A DNA stretch of 64,000 bases from Dillenia suffruticosa (lineage: Eukaryota > Streptophyta > Magnoliopsida > Dilleniales > Dilleniaceae), in the NCBI GenBank assembly GCA_033439265.1, contig JAVTVX010000027.1, positions 8,695,001 to 8,759,000 on the forward strand. The letters are read 5' to 3'. The notes beneath the pieces were generated by a model. The model made no database searches and was not told the origin of the DNA. It worked only from the letters and a program-made list of their open reading frames with translations. A program made the position numbers and the translations under genes. Below, piece after piece: positions 1-11,410 of the stretch. How positions within the stretch are numbered: the stretch's first letter is position 1; each line of letters starts with the position of its first letter.

Positions 1-1230
1 TACATGTCAACCTATCCTCTTCATGTCAACCTATTTGAGTTCTCAAGTCTACCAATTTAAATCCTGAGTCGACTCATTAATCCATATATTGACAAGAAGC
101 TTAATAAAAAAATAAAGAAGGTCGACACACCTGACAACTTGTCGACCTGTTTCATTTTTCCTTAAGAATCACACGACGATCTCTATCCAAAATATGTCGA
201 CCCACCTTCATATGTCATTCAATACAAATATATCATGTCCACCAATTTTATCTTTAAACAGGATAATGTCGAGTTGAAAACTTAATGTGTTGACAAAGTC
301 TTTTAGTTCTTAACATAAGCGATGTCGATGCCCCAATATAATTATGTCAACACACTAAACAATGTTGACCAATATCAGTACACTATGTCCACCGATTAAT
401 ATTGGAACAGAACCATGTCGACTTAAAATTTTAAATATTTCGACATCACCTTTAATAGAAAAGCATAAGAAGTTCAATACAATATTGTTCAATTCGATTG
501 GGAATATAAAATTGGTCGATATGCTCATATAAATTTGTCGACAAGTCAAACTTGTCGACCTGATATATTAATATATCGATCTGACCAGTAAATTTGCAAC
601 ACAAAAAATTTGAATCCTAGACGATGTGCTCTTTAAACTTATCAACATAAAAAATGTCAGAAACTAGATTTCAAAAATGGTATGAACAGAACGGTGACTT
701 TCTCCTGATTTATTTGTTTATCTTTTTTTTTTTTTATCAAAGACCAGTGTTTAAGTGCAACAAGAACTTCTTTTAATTGGTAGAAGAAAAGTGCTGTCAG
801 TAGAAAAATGAAAAATTCAGTACGAAATGAGGAACGGCTGTAAAACATTTAGTAACAAACATTAATAGGTAGTGTTCGAACTCAACCACACAATGGCTCT
901 CTTTAACACCGCAGTAAATATCAGAGAGATGGAAGATGAAAGTGTGAATGCTCTATTGAAGATTTGAACTACCACGAACTTATTACATGTTTTACACTCA
1001 TTTTTATTACAATTTCCTATAAGCAGCAAATTTGTCTAATATGAGGACTCAAGTCTTATATCTTAGACCTTTTACTCTTACTTGTATTGAGATTTTAAAA
1101 GACTAGTGAGTGTGTCACAGTCTTGGGTTTAGAGAGAGAAAGAGTGAGTCAACCTATGTTGGGTTAGGAAATAAGTGTTTGAGAGTAACATTGTAAAGGT
1201 CCAACTTGAACCTGGAGAAACTGCAATCTC
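1..1230 (+). repeat. Copia-type LTR fragment rich in GTCGAC motifs
   Basis: The stretch carries many degenerate copies of GTCGACCTG and of TGTCCACCAATTTT. The same motifs fill the LTRs of element B at 24.53-26.45 kb and 34.2-36.1 kb. The part from about 1080 to 1220 follows the same order of words as 26.14-26.26 kb (a GTGTGTGGCACTGCTTGGG-like block, then a run that ends in AACTTGAACCT), so I read it as the 3' half of a related LTR in plus orientation, cut by the window edge. It has no coding potential; the open frames here are short and do not resemble any protein. The right border with the gypsy relic is approximate. Confidence 0.6.
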
Positions 1231-1439
1231 CTCTATTGGGATACCTTCCGTCAAACAAGATTCCACCGAATGCATCTCTAATCTTCTGCTAGCCCTTTGA
1301 AAGGACTCTCGACAAGTAGCTGTACCCCGAGGGCACTCTTTTACTCCCTGTAACTTTGGGGATACCACCCAACCATGCTACCACCATGACCGACTTCAGT
1401 ATGGTTAAACTGCCATCTCTATATAATACTATCTTGGGT

Positions 1440-2000
1440 TGTCTTGGTTTAAAGGATTTAGAAGCCTTCTGAGTATAAAACATATGAATATCAAGTTCAG
1501 AATGCCTTTAGGCATTGCAATGCTTACTTGCGATCTTGATCCCCTAGGCACCTTCGCACTGGAGAAGGAAAGAAATAATCTCACTATTGATACTATGGAA
1601 TTTAGAGATAACATTGAGCAGTTTGCTAAACTTAAACCTAGTGAGAAAGTGATTGAGATTCAGATCATAGATGTTCCTAGCTAGATTGTTCAAATCAGAA
1701 CCCATTTGTTAACTTTTCTTCAAGATACTATAACTGAGTGCTTGCGACGACACTCTAACTTCTTATCATGATCTCTTATAGACATGTCAGGAATACACCT
1801 CTTAGTAATCATACACAAATTGATAGTAGATCCCAGCCGCAAGCTTGTAAAACAGAAGAAGAGAGTGTTCATGCAAGAACGACAATGAGCGATACAAAAG
1901 GAAGTATAACAATTACTGGCGGCAAATTTCATCAAAGATGTGAAATACCCCAAATAGATAGAAAATGTGATCATGGTGAAAAAAGCTAACGGCAAGTAGG
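1440..2000 (+). pseudogene. Unassigned part of a gypsy gag-pol relic
   Basis: An 81-codon open frame (1439-1684) and further open stretches lie directly upstream of the recognisable reverse transcriptase. Position suggests the region upstream of RT in a Ty3/gypsy polyprotein, but I recognise no motif in it. Frames are interrupted after 1684. The assignment is by position only. Confidence 0.35.
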
Positions 2001-2830
2001 AATGTGTGTTAACTTTATCGACCTCAATAAGGTATACCCAAAAAACAGTTATCAACTTCTGAACATCAACAAGCTCATAGATAATTCATCAAGACATCAA
2101 CTCCTAAGTTTTGTGGACACGAACTATGGGCTACAATCAAGTTTGCATGGCCCCCAAAGATGAAGAGAAAACTTAAGTTCATTGCAGAATTTGGCATATA
2201 CTTTTACAAGGTCATGCCTTTTAACATGAAGAATGTGGGAGAAATCTTCCAACACTTCATCAACAAAGTATTTAGCAAGCAGCTCGGCAGAAATGTTGAA
2301 ACTTATGTAGGCGACATGCTTGTCAATACCACCAGCTTGATGACCTACGTTGCAGATCTTAAGGAAACATTTGGAATGTTATAATATCTAGCTAAACCCA
2401 GCCAAATGTACCTTCAGTATTACTTTAAGCAAGTTCTTGGGCTTCTTGATCACCAACTGAGGGATCAAAGACAATCTAGAAAAGATTCAGGCAATCTTAG
2501 ACATGGCCCCACCTAGAACATTGAAGGAGATGCAATGCCTCACTGGATGGATTGTGGCCCTAAGTCGGTTTATGTTAAAGGTGGGAGAAAGGTACAAGCC
2601 CTTCTTCGACGCCTTAAAGAAGTCAGAAAAATTCACATGAATACCCGAGTGTCAAGTAGCCTTCGATAAACTTCAAGAGCACCTCTTGTTGCCACCTCTC
2701 AACTCTCAGCTTGTCCCTGGTGAGAAATTCTATCTTTACTTCTTTGTATCTAATCGAGCTCTCTGTTCTATGCTCATGAGACAAGATGCTACTATACAAA
2801 GAACTGTATATTACGTCATCCGGGTGCTCC
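2000..2830 (+). pseudogene. Ty3/gypsy reverse transcriptase and RNase H relic (Tat type)
   Basis: Translating through stops and frame changes gives the usual gypsy order. There is an FxDLNKxxPK block near 2015, then a KVMPFxMKN block at about 2210, then the catalytic box near 2310, then AKCTF- and FLGFL-like blocks, then an ILDMAPP...KEMQCLTG block near 2495-2545. The RNase H start follows (PFFDALKKSE, then a block like YLYFFVSNRALCSMLMRQD at 2730-2790). The catalytic box reads YVGDM instead of YVDDM, so one of the two metal-binding aspartates is gone. Several stops also interrupt the frame, for example after 2384 and near 2638. It is a dead copy; the block wording fits the Tat branch of Ty3/gypsy in plants. 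Confidence 0.8.
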
Positions 2831-3079
2831 AAGAGTCAGAAATCAATTATAGGCCTATCGAGAAGAGGGACACCTCAGGCCGCCTCATCAAGCGGAGCAT
2901 CAAGTTTGGAGAGTTCAATATTGAGTACCAACCCAGTCCTACCATTAAAGGTCAAGCCTTAGCCAACTTCATCCTTGAATGTACCTTTACAAATCCGGTC
3001 GAGCCAACTATCAACAGCCCTCCAGAAGGATGGTCGATTCCTCCAACTCCTCAAGAAGTAGAGTCGAACTCATCTTACT

Positions 3080-3435
3080 AGGCCCCAAGGACACTCCAAA
3101 TCAAAATACGTACTTCATTTTGACTTTCAAGCTACCAACAACCAAGCTAAATATGAAGCACTATTGACAGACTTGCAAATAGTGGCACTGTTGGGAGCTT
3201 GAGACATCCGAGTCTTCACCGATATCCAGTTTGTGGTCAAGTGGATTGAGGGAACATATAATACTAAGGAACCGATGGTAGTGAAATACCTCTGCAAACT
3301 TCGGGAAGTAATGAGCAAGTTCAACAAAGTTGACATACAACAGATTTTTAGATCCGAGAATGTTAGAGTTGACATGCTCTCCAAGCTCACAAGTTTGGAC
3401 TTTATCGTAACCAGTCACACAGTCTATATCTAGAG
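3080..3435 (+). pseudogene. Second (archaeal-type) RNase H of a Tat gypsy element, broken
   Basis: Read across frames, the stretch gives LLGPK near 3090, then a TNNQAKYEAL-like block near 3140, then a VFTDIQFVVKWI-like block near 3212-3245, then KYLCKLREV at 3285-3310 and the closing NVRVDMLSKL block at 3360-3390. This order is that of the extra RNase H placed between the ordinary RNase H and the integrase in plant Tat elements. At least two frame changes separate the blocks, so no enzyme can be made. The extra domain is what supports the Tat assignment of the whole relic. Confidence 0.7.
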
Positions 3436-3639
3436 TCTCATTTACCTCAGCATTGGAGAAACTAGCACAGTTCGGTAGCCGATGGCACACCATGTTGGAA
3501 AGATCCAATCGGCCTATCATAGAAGCGGTTAATTGTTGGATTCCATTCAAGAGGCAATAAATATAAAGCGTAGAGCTGCACATTACGTTATCATCGATGG
3601 AGCACTCTATAAGAAGTTCTTTACTCACCCTATCTCAAG

Positions 3640-4420
3640 GGTCTGACAGCTAAGGAAGGAGACTACGTTTTCAAAGAAATCCACGAAGGGATATGTGGCA
3701 ATCATTTGGGCGTTTCGAATCTAGCTAGCAAAGCCTTATGACAAGGATACTACTAGCCTACCATAAGGACTGACATGGAGACTTATGTCAAACGATGCGA
3801 TAAATGTTAACATTTCTCCTTGGTGTCTCACTAACATCCTTTGAGCTCTGTCCACTTGCAAGTCCATGGTCATTCGCATAATGGGGGATGGACATATTAC
3901 GATAGTTTCCAAAGGCCATTGGATAGCGGAAGTTCCTTATTGTTGCCATAAACTACTTTACTAAGTAGGTGCACGCCAAACTATTGGCTTAGATAATAGC
4001 AGGCAAGATCCAAATATTTATATGGACATCCATCATGACCAGCTTCGGACTACCTCATGTCCTTATTACTAATAATGACAAATAGTTCGATAAAAGAACT
4101 TCCAGGAGTTCTGCAGCAAACTCGAGATTTAGCATCCCTTTATCTCTATTCTTATCTACAAGTAAACAACCTCGCTGAAGTGACCAACAAAACTATCCTC
4201 TAAGGACTCAATAAAACCAGGGAACTTAGTCATGCGAAGAGTAGAGGTGACAGGATAGCCACAACATGGAGGAAAACTTACACCGAACTGGGAAGATCCA
4301 TACCGAGTACGCTCGAAGTTCATCTAGGGACATATCAGCTCCGTCACTTAGATGGTTTCATTGTTCTGAGAACACAGAACTCAAACAACTTATGCGTCTA
4401 CTATGAGCAATTCTTGTCAT
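3640..4420 (+). pseudogene. Ty3/gypsy integrase relic
   Basis: Blocks recognisable in translation include VFKEIHEGICGNH (3667-3705, the zinc-binding region), METYVKRCDKC near 3775-3810, and then a degraded catalytic core. This includes the EVTNKTIL block at 4178-4200 that follows the last catalytic glutamate in plant gypsy integrases. Stops and frame changes occur throughout. It continues the Tat relic that begins near 1.4 kb and gives way to the tandem repeats downstream. Confidence 0.7.
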
Positions 4421-4529
4421 TTTTCCAATTTTGATACATGCTGTGCTTCATCAGCAATAACATTATTCTCTTACATAATATTGTATATGGGGCCTCTGTA
4501 CCCATGGATCTCTATTCCGTTACCTTATT

Positions 4530-4935
4530 CATTGTAGGACTATCTCTCGATTTTGCACATTACTTGGGTTCCACACCCATCCTAACCAACATTCGGGATC
4601 TAACTTCCAAGCAAATAGCTTCACTATCTCTTGGCTCCACATTTCACATGGGTTCCATACATATCCTAGCCAACATATGAGATCTAACTTCCGAGCGAGT
4701 GACTCCCATTATCTCTCAGCTTCACACCTCATATGGATTCCGTACCCATCCAAGCAAACATACGGGATTTAACTCTTGAACGAGTGGTTACCATTATCTC
4801 TCGACTTCATGCCTCACAAGGGTTCCACATCTATCTTAGCCAACATATGTGATCTAACTCTTGAGCAGGTGGCTCCCACTATCCCTTGGCTCCATGCCTT
4901 ATATAGGTTCTGCACCTACTCTTGTAGTTTTCACC
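4530..4935 (+). repeat. 85-bp tandem repeat, about five units
   Basis: The word GGTTCC followed by CATCCTAGCCAACAT-like sequence recurs at about 4566, 4651, 4735, 4821 and 4906, spacings of 84 to 86 bp. Each unit also contains GATCTAACTCTTGAGC-like and CTCTTGGCTCCA-like blocks. Units differ from each other at perhaps one base in six. The array sits directly after the integrase relic, where plant Tat elements often carry tandem repeats in their 3' untranslated region. It is unlikely to be coding, although open frames cross it. Confidence 0.8.
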
Positions 4936-7060
4936 TCTCAAATGCCTCGCGCAGGTATAGATGTTTACGCTCTATTAGCTCTATGTCCTATGCAGATCCT
5001 AGCCGGACGCGATACTCAGTCTCTCTTATACACCTTACTCATCTGTCGATTTTATGCCTCTCGCATGATCTCTCGATTAAGGTACAATCGGAAGAATGCT
5101 AAGCTCCAGTCTTTTATCTCGACACATAATCAAGTAACAAAATATAACAATGACAAAGAAAAAAGTCATCTACTCATTTATTCATCCAAATTCTTGTACA
5201 TGTTAGAATTTATACAAACGGAAGTAAAAACAACAAGGATATTTAACTTCGGCACATGATGTTTACATATCAAGAGTACAAAGTTGGGAAGATAGAAATG
5301 CAAAGGAAATAAAATATAGAAGGTGGAAATTGCGGAGAATGAGAAGGATAGGCTGCATCAAGGTGCTCCTCCTTCCTTGATTCCTTCTTTATCTTAAGTC
5401 TATGCCTTATCGAATAGGTTCGCTCCCGACTCCACCTTCATGTATTTCATTCCCCTGTTCTCTTCACTCCTTGACCTAGGGAACGCTGGCAACCCTCAAT
5501 TATCAGTGACCTATTGCACCTAGTATCCAACCATTCCCCTATGATCTTGTAGGGGGCAACGCTTCTACCTTCCAAAGGACTCGTGAAAGGAAGGGGAGTG
5601 TCTCACCCACTGCAAAGTCCCTTGAAACCCCGATGCAAGCCATCACGACAAATTCTTCATGAATGTCGTGATGGAATCTTGTATTCGTAGTTTTCCTACT
5701 GATGGAATCTTGCATCGACAGTCTTCATACCCTTACCGCAACTACGCTATACAACCTTAACTCGCAAAAAGCCTTCCACAACATTATGCTAATGGCTGGA
5801 TGCAGAAGAATACCATATAAAAGCCCTCATTCCTAAACTCATCAATACTAAAATATTATGGATTCAGAATCCCCTGCTATCTTTATTTTTCACAAATTTA
5901 ACCACCGACGGATCAAAACATAACCCATAACTTCATCTCACACAACAGATGGACGAAACTCCAACAACTACCCTTATTATTTATAGCCATAGGAGGCGTA
6001 TCAAACACGACTCTCAGCAATCGAAGTTGCATGCTACAAAACTGAAATATTGCATTTAATGTAACACTCGTATCTTCTCCACTTGCACACAACCATTCCA
6101 CTGTCATGCCCTTTCCGCTTCATAACTTTTTAAGCCACTGATATTTATTGTATTTAATACTCACTATTGAGTCCTTCCACTTACTTAAAACTACTATGCT
6201 TTCACACCCATCCAATTTCCTAATTCTTTCAACTCTAGCTCTACTCCTAATGCCATTTCTCCAAAACGACATTCGGAGTGGGACAAATGATGGTACATGG
6301 TCCGATAGCCTATTATCATGAGATCTCAGTTGAAGCCTCAGCAAGCCCATAATCATAAAGCCGGTGAACTTTTAAGTGGCCTCTTGGTAAACCCTCATAT
6401 ACTCTAGGTACTTGTTCGGTCAAAGTCTCTCTCAGCATAACATTCTCTTATCGTTATCCATCCAGGCCACTAGCCTTACTTCTCTCCATGCGTTGCTCGG
6501 ACCTTCGGACCTTCCGACCTCTCAGTCCGTGCAGAGATACTTCCTCTTATGCGATAGGTCTAAATCATAATTACATAATAAGGAAAGAAATCTTTAATAA
6601 CTTTAAACCTTCCTTGATTCAATACTAGTTTACCATGATCTCTATAAATTAGGAAGTAAATCTCCTAATCACGGAAACTTTCCTGATCTCTATGACAACT
6701 GGAACTTTCTTATCTTAGAATATTTCGAATCTATAGAAAATCTACAATTACGATGCTTGCAATTTCAGAAGATCTCCAGTAATCTCCCCGCAAGGTAAGT
6801 AGGGTTTTTACACCACTAATTACATATGGGACTTACCGCATATGCTATATAACTATGCAGAGGTAACCTGTCGGGTATGCATACTCTTATTCTATATAGA
6901 ACACACAAGACTACACAGAGTTCAGACTCTTTTAGTATTTCATTCTCCTTTACCGCTTTTCTGACTTGAGCGTTGGAGTTTCCTCCGTCGGATCCATCGT
7001 AGGTGGGTTTTTTGTAAGTCTAATTTCTGAAGACAATTCAGCAGACACGACATCACTAAT
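4936..7060 (+). other. Non-coding tail of the gypsy relic, probable LTR end near 7.0 kb
   Basis: No protein is recognisable here. Towards the end, at 6962-7010, the wording CTGACTTGAGCGTTGGAG followed by a CCGTCGGATCC-like stretch matches the typical end of plant Tat LTRs, so the 3' LTR of the relic probably ends here. Its start is not clear. A 10-bp perfect inverted repeat (CATCACGACA at 5641-5650 and its complement at 5664-5673) lies within. The short open frames on either strand look accidental. Confidence 0.45.
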
Positions 7061-9640
7061 TCCCCATTTGAGCTTGAAGAGCGATTTACCATGGAGTCGA
7101 TTTTGGATTCAACAATTAAAGTCATTGAAATTGTTGCAGCAAAGCTTATCGACATCCACAATAAATCATTAATAGATGTAATCAATATGTCAAAAGTACA
7201 AATTCAAAATTTTAATTGAGAATCTACCATAAAATAAGACCACTATCTAAAAAAATGTTTCCCTCTAATTAAAGCTCATGCACTTGTTCACAATGGATTA
7301 AAAAGACCAAAAGTCTACTTTCATTCATGAAACAAGAGAAGAAAAATTAATTTCTTCTTAAAATGGAAACCTACGAGAATAATAGCAAGTTTTCTCGATC
7401 TGTGCTTTAAAAAAAATATCATCCCCTCTAAAAAGAAGATAAAAAGTCACTTTCATTCATTAAACAAGAGAGAAGAAATTAATTTATCCTTAAAATAAAA
7501 TACCCAAAAAAATAATAGTAAAATTCCTGAATCCATGCACCAAAAATGTCATGCAAGGTTTTGTGATTCCTAATACACGTCAAATATTTGAAAACTATCT
7601 TGTTAAGATAGAATTAGATATCATCATTACTCTCGTCTGCTTTACAACTCATTAAAATTGTTACAGCTACACATATCGATATCAACAATAAAAAATCAAC
7701 ATTTAAAAAGGACAAATTCAATTTTTTGTCACATATCTACAAAAAAAAGACAACTAATTACAAAAAATAGATATTTTCTTCTTATTATATTTTATCCACT
7801 CTTAGTTTGAAATGAAAAAAAATTGTTAAAAGTATATTTTCATTCATAAAATAATAGAAGGGAAATTAATTTCTCATAAAGACAAAAAGGCCCACAACAA
7901 GAATAGCGAGATTTTTCATACATTCAACCAAAATGTCATCTAAATTATTGTGATTTGTAATACCCTTTTTCTTTTTGAAAATTGTCACATTAACATAGAA
8001 TTAGATATGATGGTCACTATCCCTCAAGGACAGTTCAAGCAGTAGAGACTTCCCGCTTCCATCTTCGCTTCTCCGATTCTATGCAACTTGATTGCATTTT
8101 CTTGTACCATAAAAAAAGATATGATGATCACTATATTCGTTTACAAGTCATTGAAATTGTTACAGTAAAACATTTCGATATCTACAATAATAATTAATAT
8201 TATATCTCCTTGTACAAAAAAAAAAAGATATGATGATCACTCTTATTAGTTTACAAATTATTGAAATTGTTACATACTGTAATAATTAATAATAAAAACA
8301 ACATTTCCAAAATATAGGTTAAGATTTGTTTTTCACGTATCTACTAGAAAAGAAGACAAATAGGTATCCAAAATTAAATGGTTCTGTCTTATTAAACTCT
8401 ATTGATTCTCCCTTTATTTATGATAAAAAATGCCAATAATTCTTTTTCATTCATTAAATAAAAATCTCATCCAAACTATTGTAATTCCTAATACACATTT
8501 GTTGTTTGAAATTTATCACATTAACTTGGAATTAGATATCATCATCATGCTCATCTAGTTTAACTCATTAAAATTGTTGCAAACAAGCATATCAATATTC
8601 ATTATAATTTATTAATAAAAAATCATCTCCAAAGTAAAAATTTGATTTTATTTGCCGCTAATCTACCAAAAATGGAGACAACTAAATAACCAAGAGAACC
8701 AAAATTAATTTCTCCTAGAAAATAAAACACGTGACAAAAATAACAAGATTCCTCAATCCATTTACCAAAAATGTTATCCAAGATGTTTGCTTCCTAATAC
8801 ACATTTTTTGTTTGAAAATTGTAGTATAAACACAAAATTAGATATTGTTTTCACTATGGTCTAATTTACAACTTACTAGAATTATGGTAGCTAATCATAT
8901 CGGCTTCGAGAATAAATAATTAATAAGAAAATCAATATTTTCAAAGTACAACGTCAAATTTACCTTGTGGTCTATCTACCGAAAAAGAAGACAGTTAAGT
9001 ATACAAAAAGAAAAATTATTTTCCACATATTAAACTCTATCCACACTATGATCACAATAGAAAAATAAGACCAAAAGTCTATTTTCATTCATGAAACAAG
9101 AAATTAATTTGATATCTCCTAAAATTAGAAAACCCACAAGAATAACAAGATTTTTCTACCTACATACCAAGAATGTAATTCAAGTTGTATTGGTTCTTGA
9201 CACACATTTGTTATTTGAAAATTATAACATTAATATAGAACTAGATATCATCGTCACTCTGATCGAATTTACAACTCATTGAAATTCTTGCAGCTAAGCG
9301 TATTGACATCCCAAATAAATAATTAACAAAAAATCAGCATTTTCAAAATATTAATTCAAATTTTATTAACCATGTATCCACTGAAAAAGAAGACAAATAA
9401 GTACCTAAAAAGATAGTTTCCTTATTTTTAAAGTATCACAGTAAAAAAAAATGTCAAAAGTCCATTTTCATTCATGAGCAAGAGGGGAGCAATTAATTTT
9501 GTTCTAAAAATGGAAAACTGATAACTGGAATAACAAGATTTCTCCTTGCATGTATCAGAAATGTCATCCAAGTTATTGTGGTTCCTAATATACGATATTG
9601 TGCAAAAACTGCCTTGAACATTGGAAGTCAAAAGTCGTCT
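7060..9640. repeat. Decayed tandem array, unit roughly 400 bp
   Basis: The same ordered words return along this stretch. TTTCATTCAT plus AAACAAGAG occurs at about 7320, 7452, 7843, 8447, 9083 and 9467. TTAGATATCATC-like words occur at about 7613, 8003, 8535, 8840 and 9240. ATTGAAATTGTTGCAGC followed by TATCGACATC-like words occurs at about 7125, 7652, 8150, 8567, 8877 and 9278. Spacing is mostly near 300-530 bp, with a short extra partial unit at 8225-8300. Units are very divergent and AT-rich, without shared open frame. I see no terminal repeats or coding relic, so this is best called an old satellite-like array of unknown origin. Confidence 0.65.
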
Positions 9641-11410
9641 TCAAATGATGAAAAACCCATGAAGAAACCGGAAATGATGTGATGACGTAAAATAAATTTG
9701 TTGTTTATGCAAATATAAATCTTCTTTTTGTTTATTGTGATAGATAGCTAACATATTATGTATAGAAAAAATAAAGAGATGGTTTTGGAGATTGTAGATT
9801 TTAAAGTGGCGGTTGTGGAAGAGAAAAAAAATGGTTGGTGTAAAAATTTTAGGAAAATTGAAATGTATTTAAAATTTATATGCATTGATAATTATATTCT
9901 TTACATTGCACTATGTTCAAAAATCCCCCCCCCCCCAAAATGATGAACAAATTTATCAACTTTCAAAAATATAATTAGGTTGCTAAATGAATAAATTTTA
10001 TAAAAGAGAAATCTTAATTTGGAAAAAGAATAAATTTTTAAAAAGTTTTTTCATGGAAAATTTTAGTTTAGCATGGAAAAATTATACATTTCCTTATTAA
10101 TAATTTAGTTCAAATAATAAACAAAGAGAGGAATCTAATGCAAATTACTAAATAGGGAAATTAAACAATCAAAGAAGTATGCACTTAATTTTTATAAGGA
10201 AAAAATAAATTAGGAGAAAGAAATGTTACCTTTTTATTTTACGAATCATAGATAATTTGTTGGATTTAGCTGTTTGTACCACGATGATATACTTGAGCCT
10301 CCTATGAACATAATATAATCTACATGAATTTCTCGCAAACGACCTCCAATTAAGCTTCTTTCTTTTCCGAATCCTATTCACTCGTCAGATTGATCAATCG
10401 AATACCTTTTATTATGTATAGAAAGTTATTCTAAAACTATTTTGTGTTTAATTAATTTAGAAGAATAAAACTCTAGAATGAGTCCTTGAGAGATACTTGG
10501 GGGTAGGGGAAAAAATGCAAGCAAATTTATGTATAAAACCAACCATTTTATTTTTTTTCTAAATTTTGAGCAAATAAAAAACTCCCTAAAACTTTCAATG
10601 ATTACGAGACTAAAAAAATAAAATGTTTCATTCTAGTCTTGGCCATGTCTTAGTCTAGTTTTCGAAAGTCGATCACTCTCTTTAATTTTTTTTCCTTTTC
10701 TAATTAACTTCCTGCAAAATTTTTCTTACAATAGACGAGTAATTAATATAATTAGAATATTAGAGTAGAGAAGTGATAGCAATAATTTTGTATATTTGAA
10801 TTATATTATTTTAGCCTTTATTTATAAATTTTAGAACTGTTCTAAATCTTATTTTGTGATATTTTACTAATTAAATTCATGAATTTTGTTTTAGAAAATA
10901 TTTGGTTTAATTAAGAAAATTCAGATTAGATAAACAGTTGTCAATATTTTAGGTTTATCTCTCTACTCTAATATACGATTGAGCTAATACTTGTTGCATT
11001 GGATACAAGACTTCAAGGCCAACAATCTTGTGAAGAGCTTAGAAGTTAATTTGGGTAAGAAGATATCCAAAATTGAAAAGAAATTGTTACAGTGTTGAAA
11101 GTCTAGTCGTTACTGAAGAGAGAAATCAATCGAATTTATATAATGGAAGATTTTTTTGGATAAAGTTGCTTAAAACTTCAATAGTTTTCAAAATCAAGGA
11201 TAAAGATAAAGTTTTCAAATTTTGAAAAAGTAAAAAAATAATATTTATCATCACAAAAACAAGTTTCTAACTCAAAGAGAAAAACCAAGTTTTTAAAAAC
11301 TCGTGACCTTTTGATTTAGAGTTTTAGTCCTATAAATAAAAGCACCTTTAGGGTAAAAGAGACGACTTTCTCCACACATAATTCTTTGTTTTTTCTTTAA
11401 CATGTATAGC
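9640..11410. other. AT-rich stretch with nothing recognised
   Basis: No gene or clear repeat is visible. A run of ten or more C lies near 9926-9937. The sequence CCTATAAATAAAAGC at 11329-11343 followed by a CCACACATAATTC region looks like a promoter and RNA start of an LTR. It directly precedes element A, so a remnant of that element's 5' LTR or leader is possible but not shown. Confidence 0.35.

Noticed and set aside
4776-5259. Two overlapping plus-strand frames of 108 and 132 codons
   Set aside because: They cross the 85-bp tandem units in different frames and resemble no protein.
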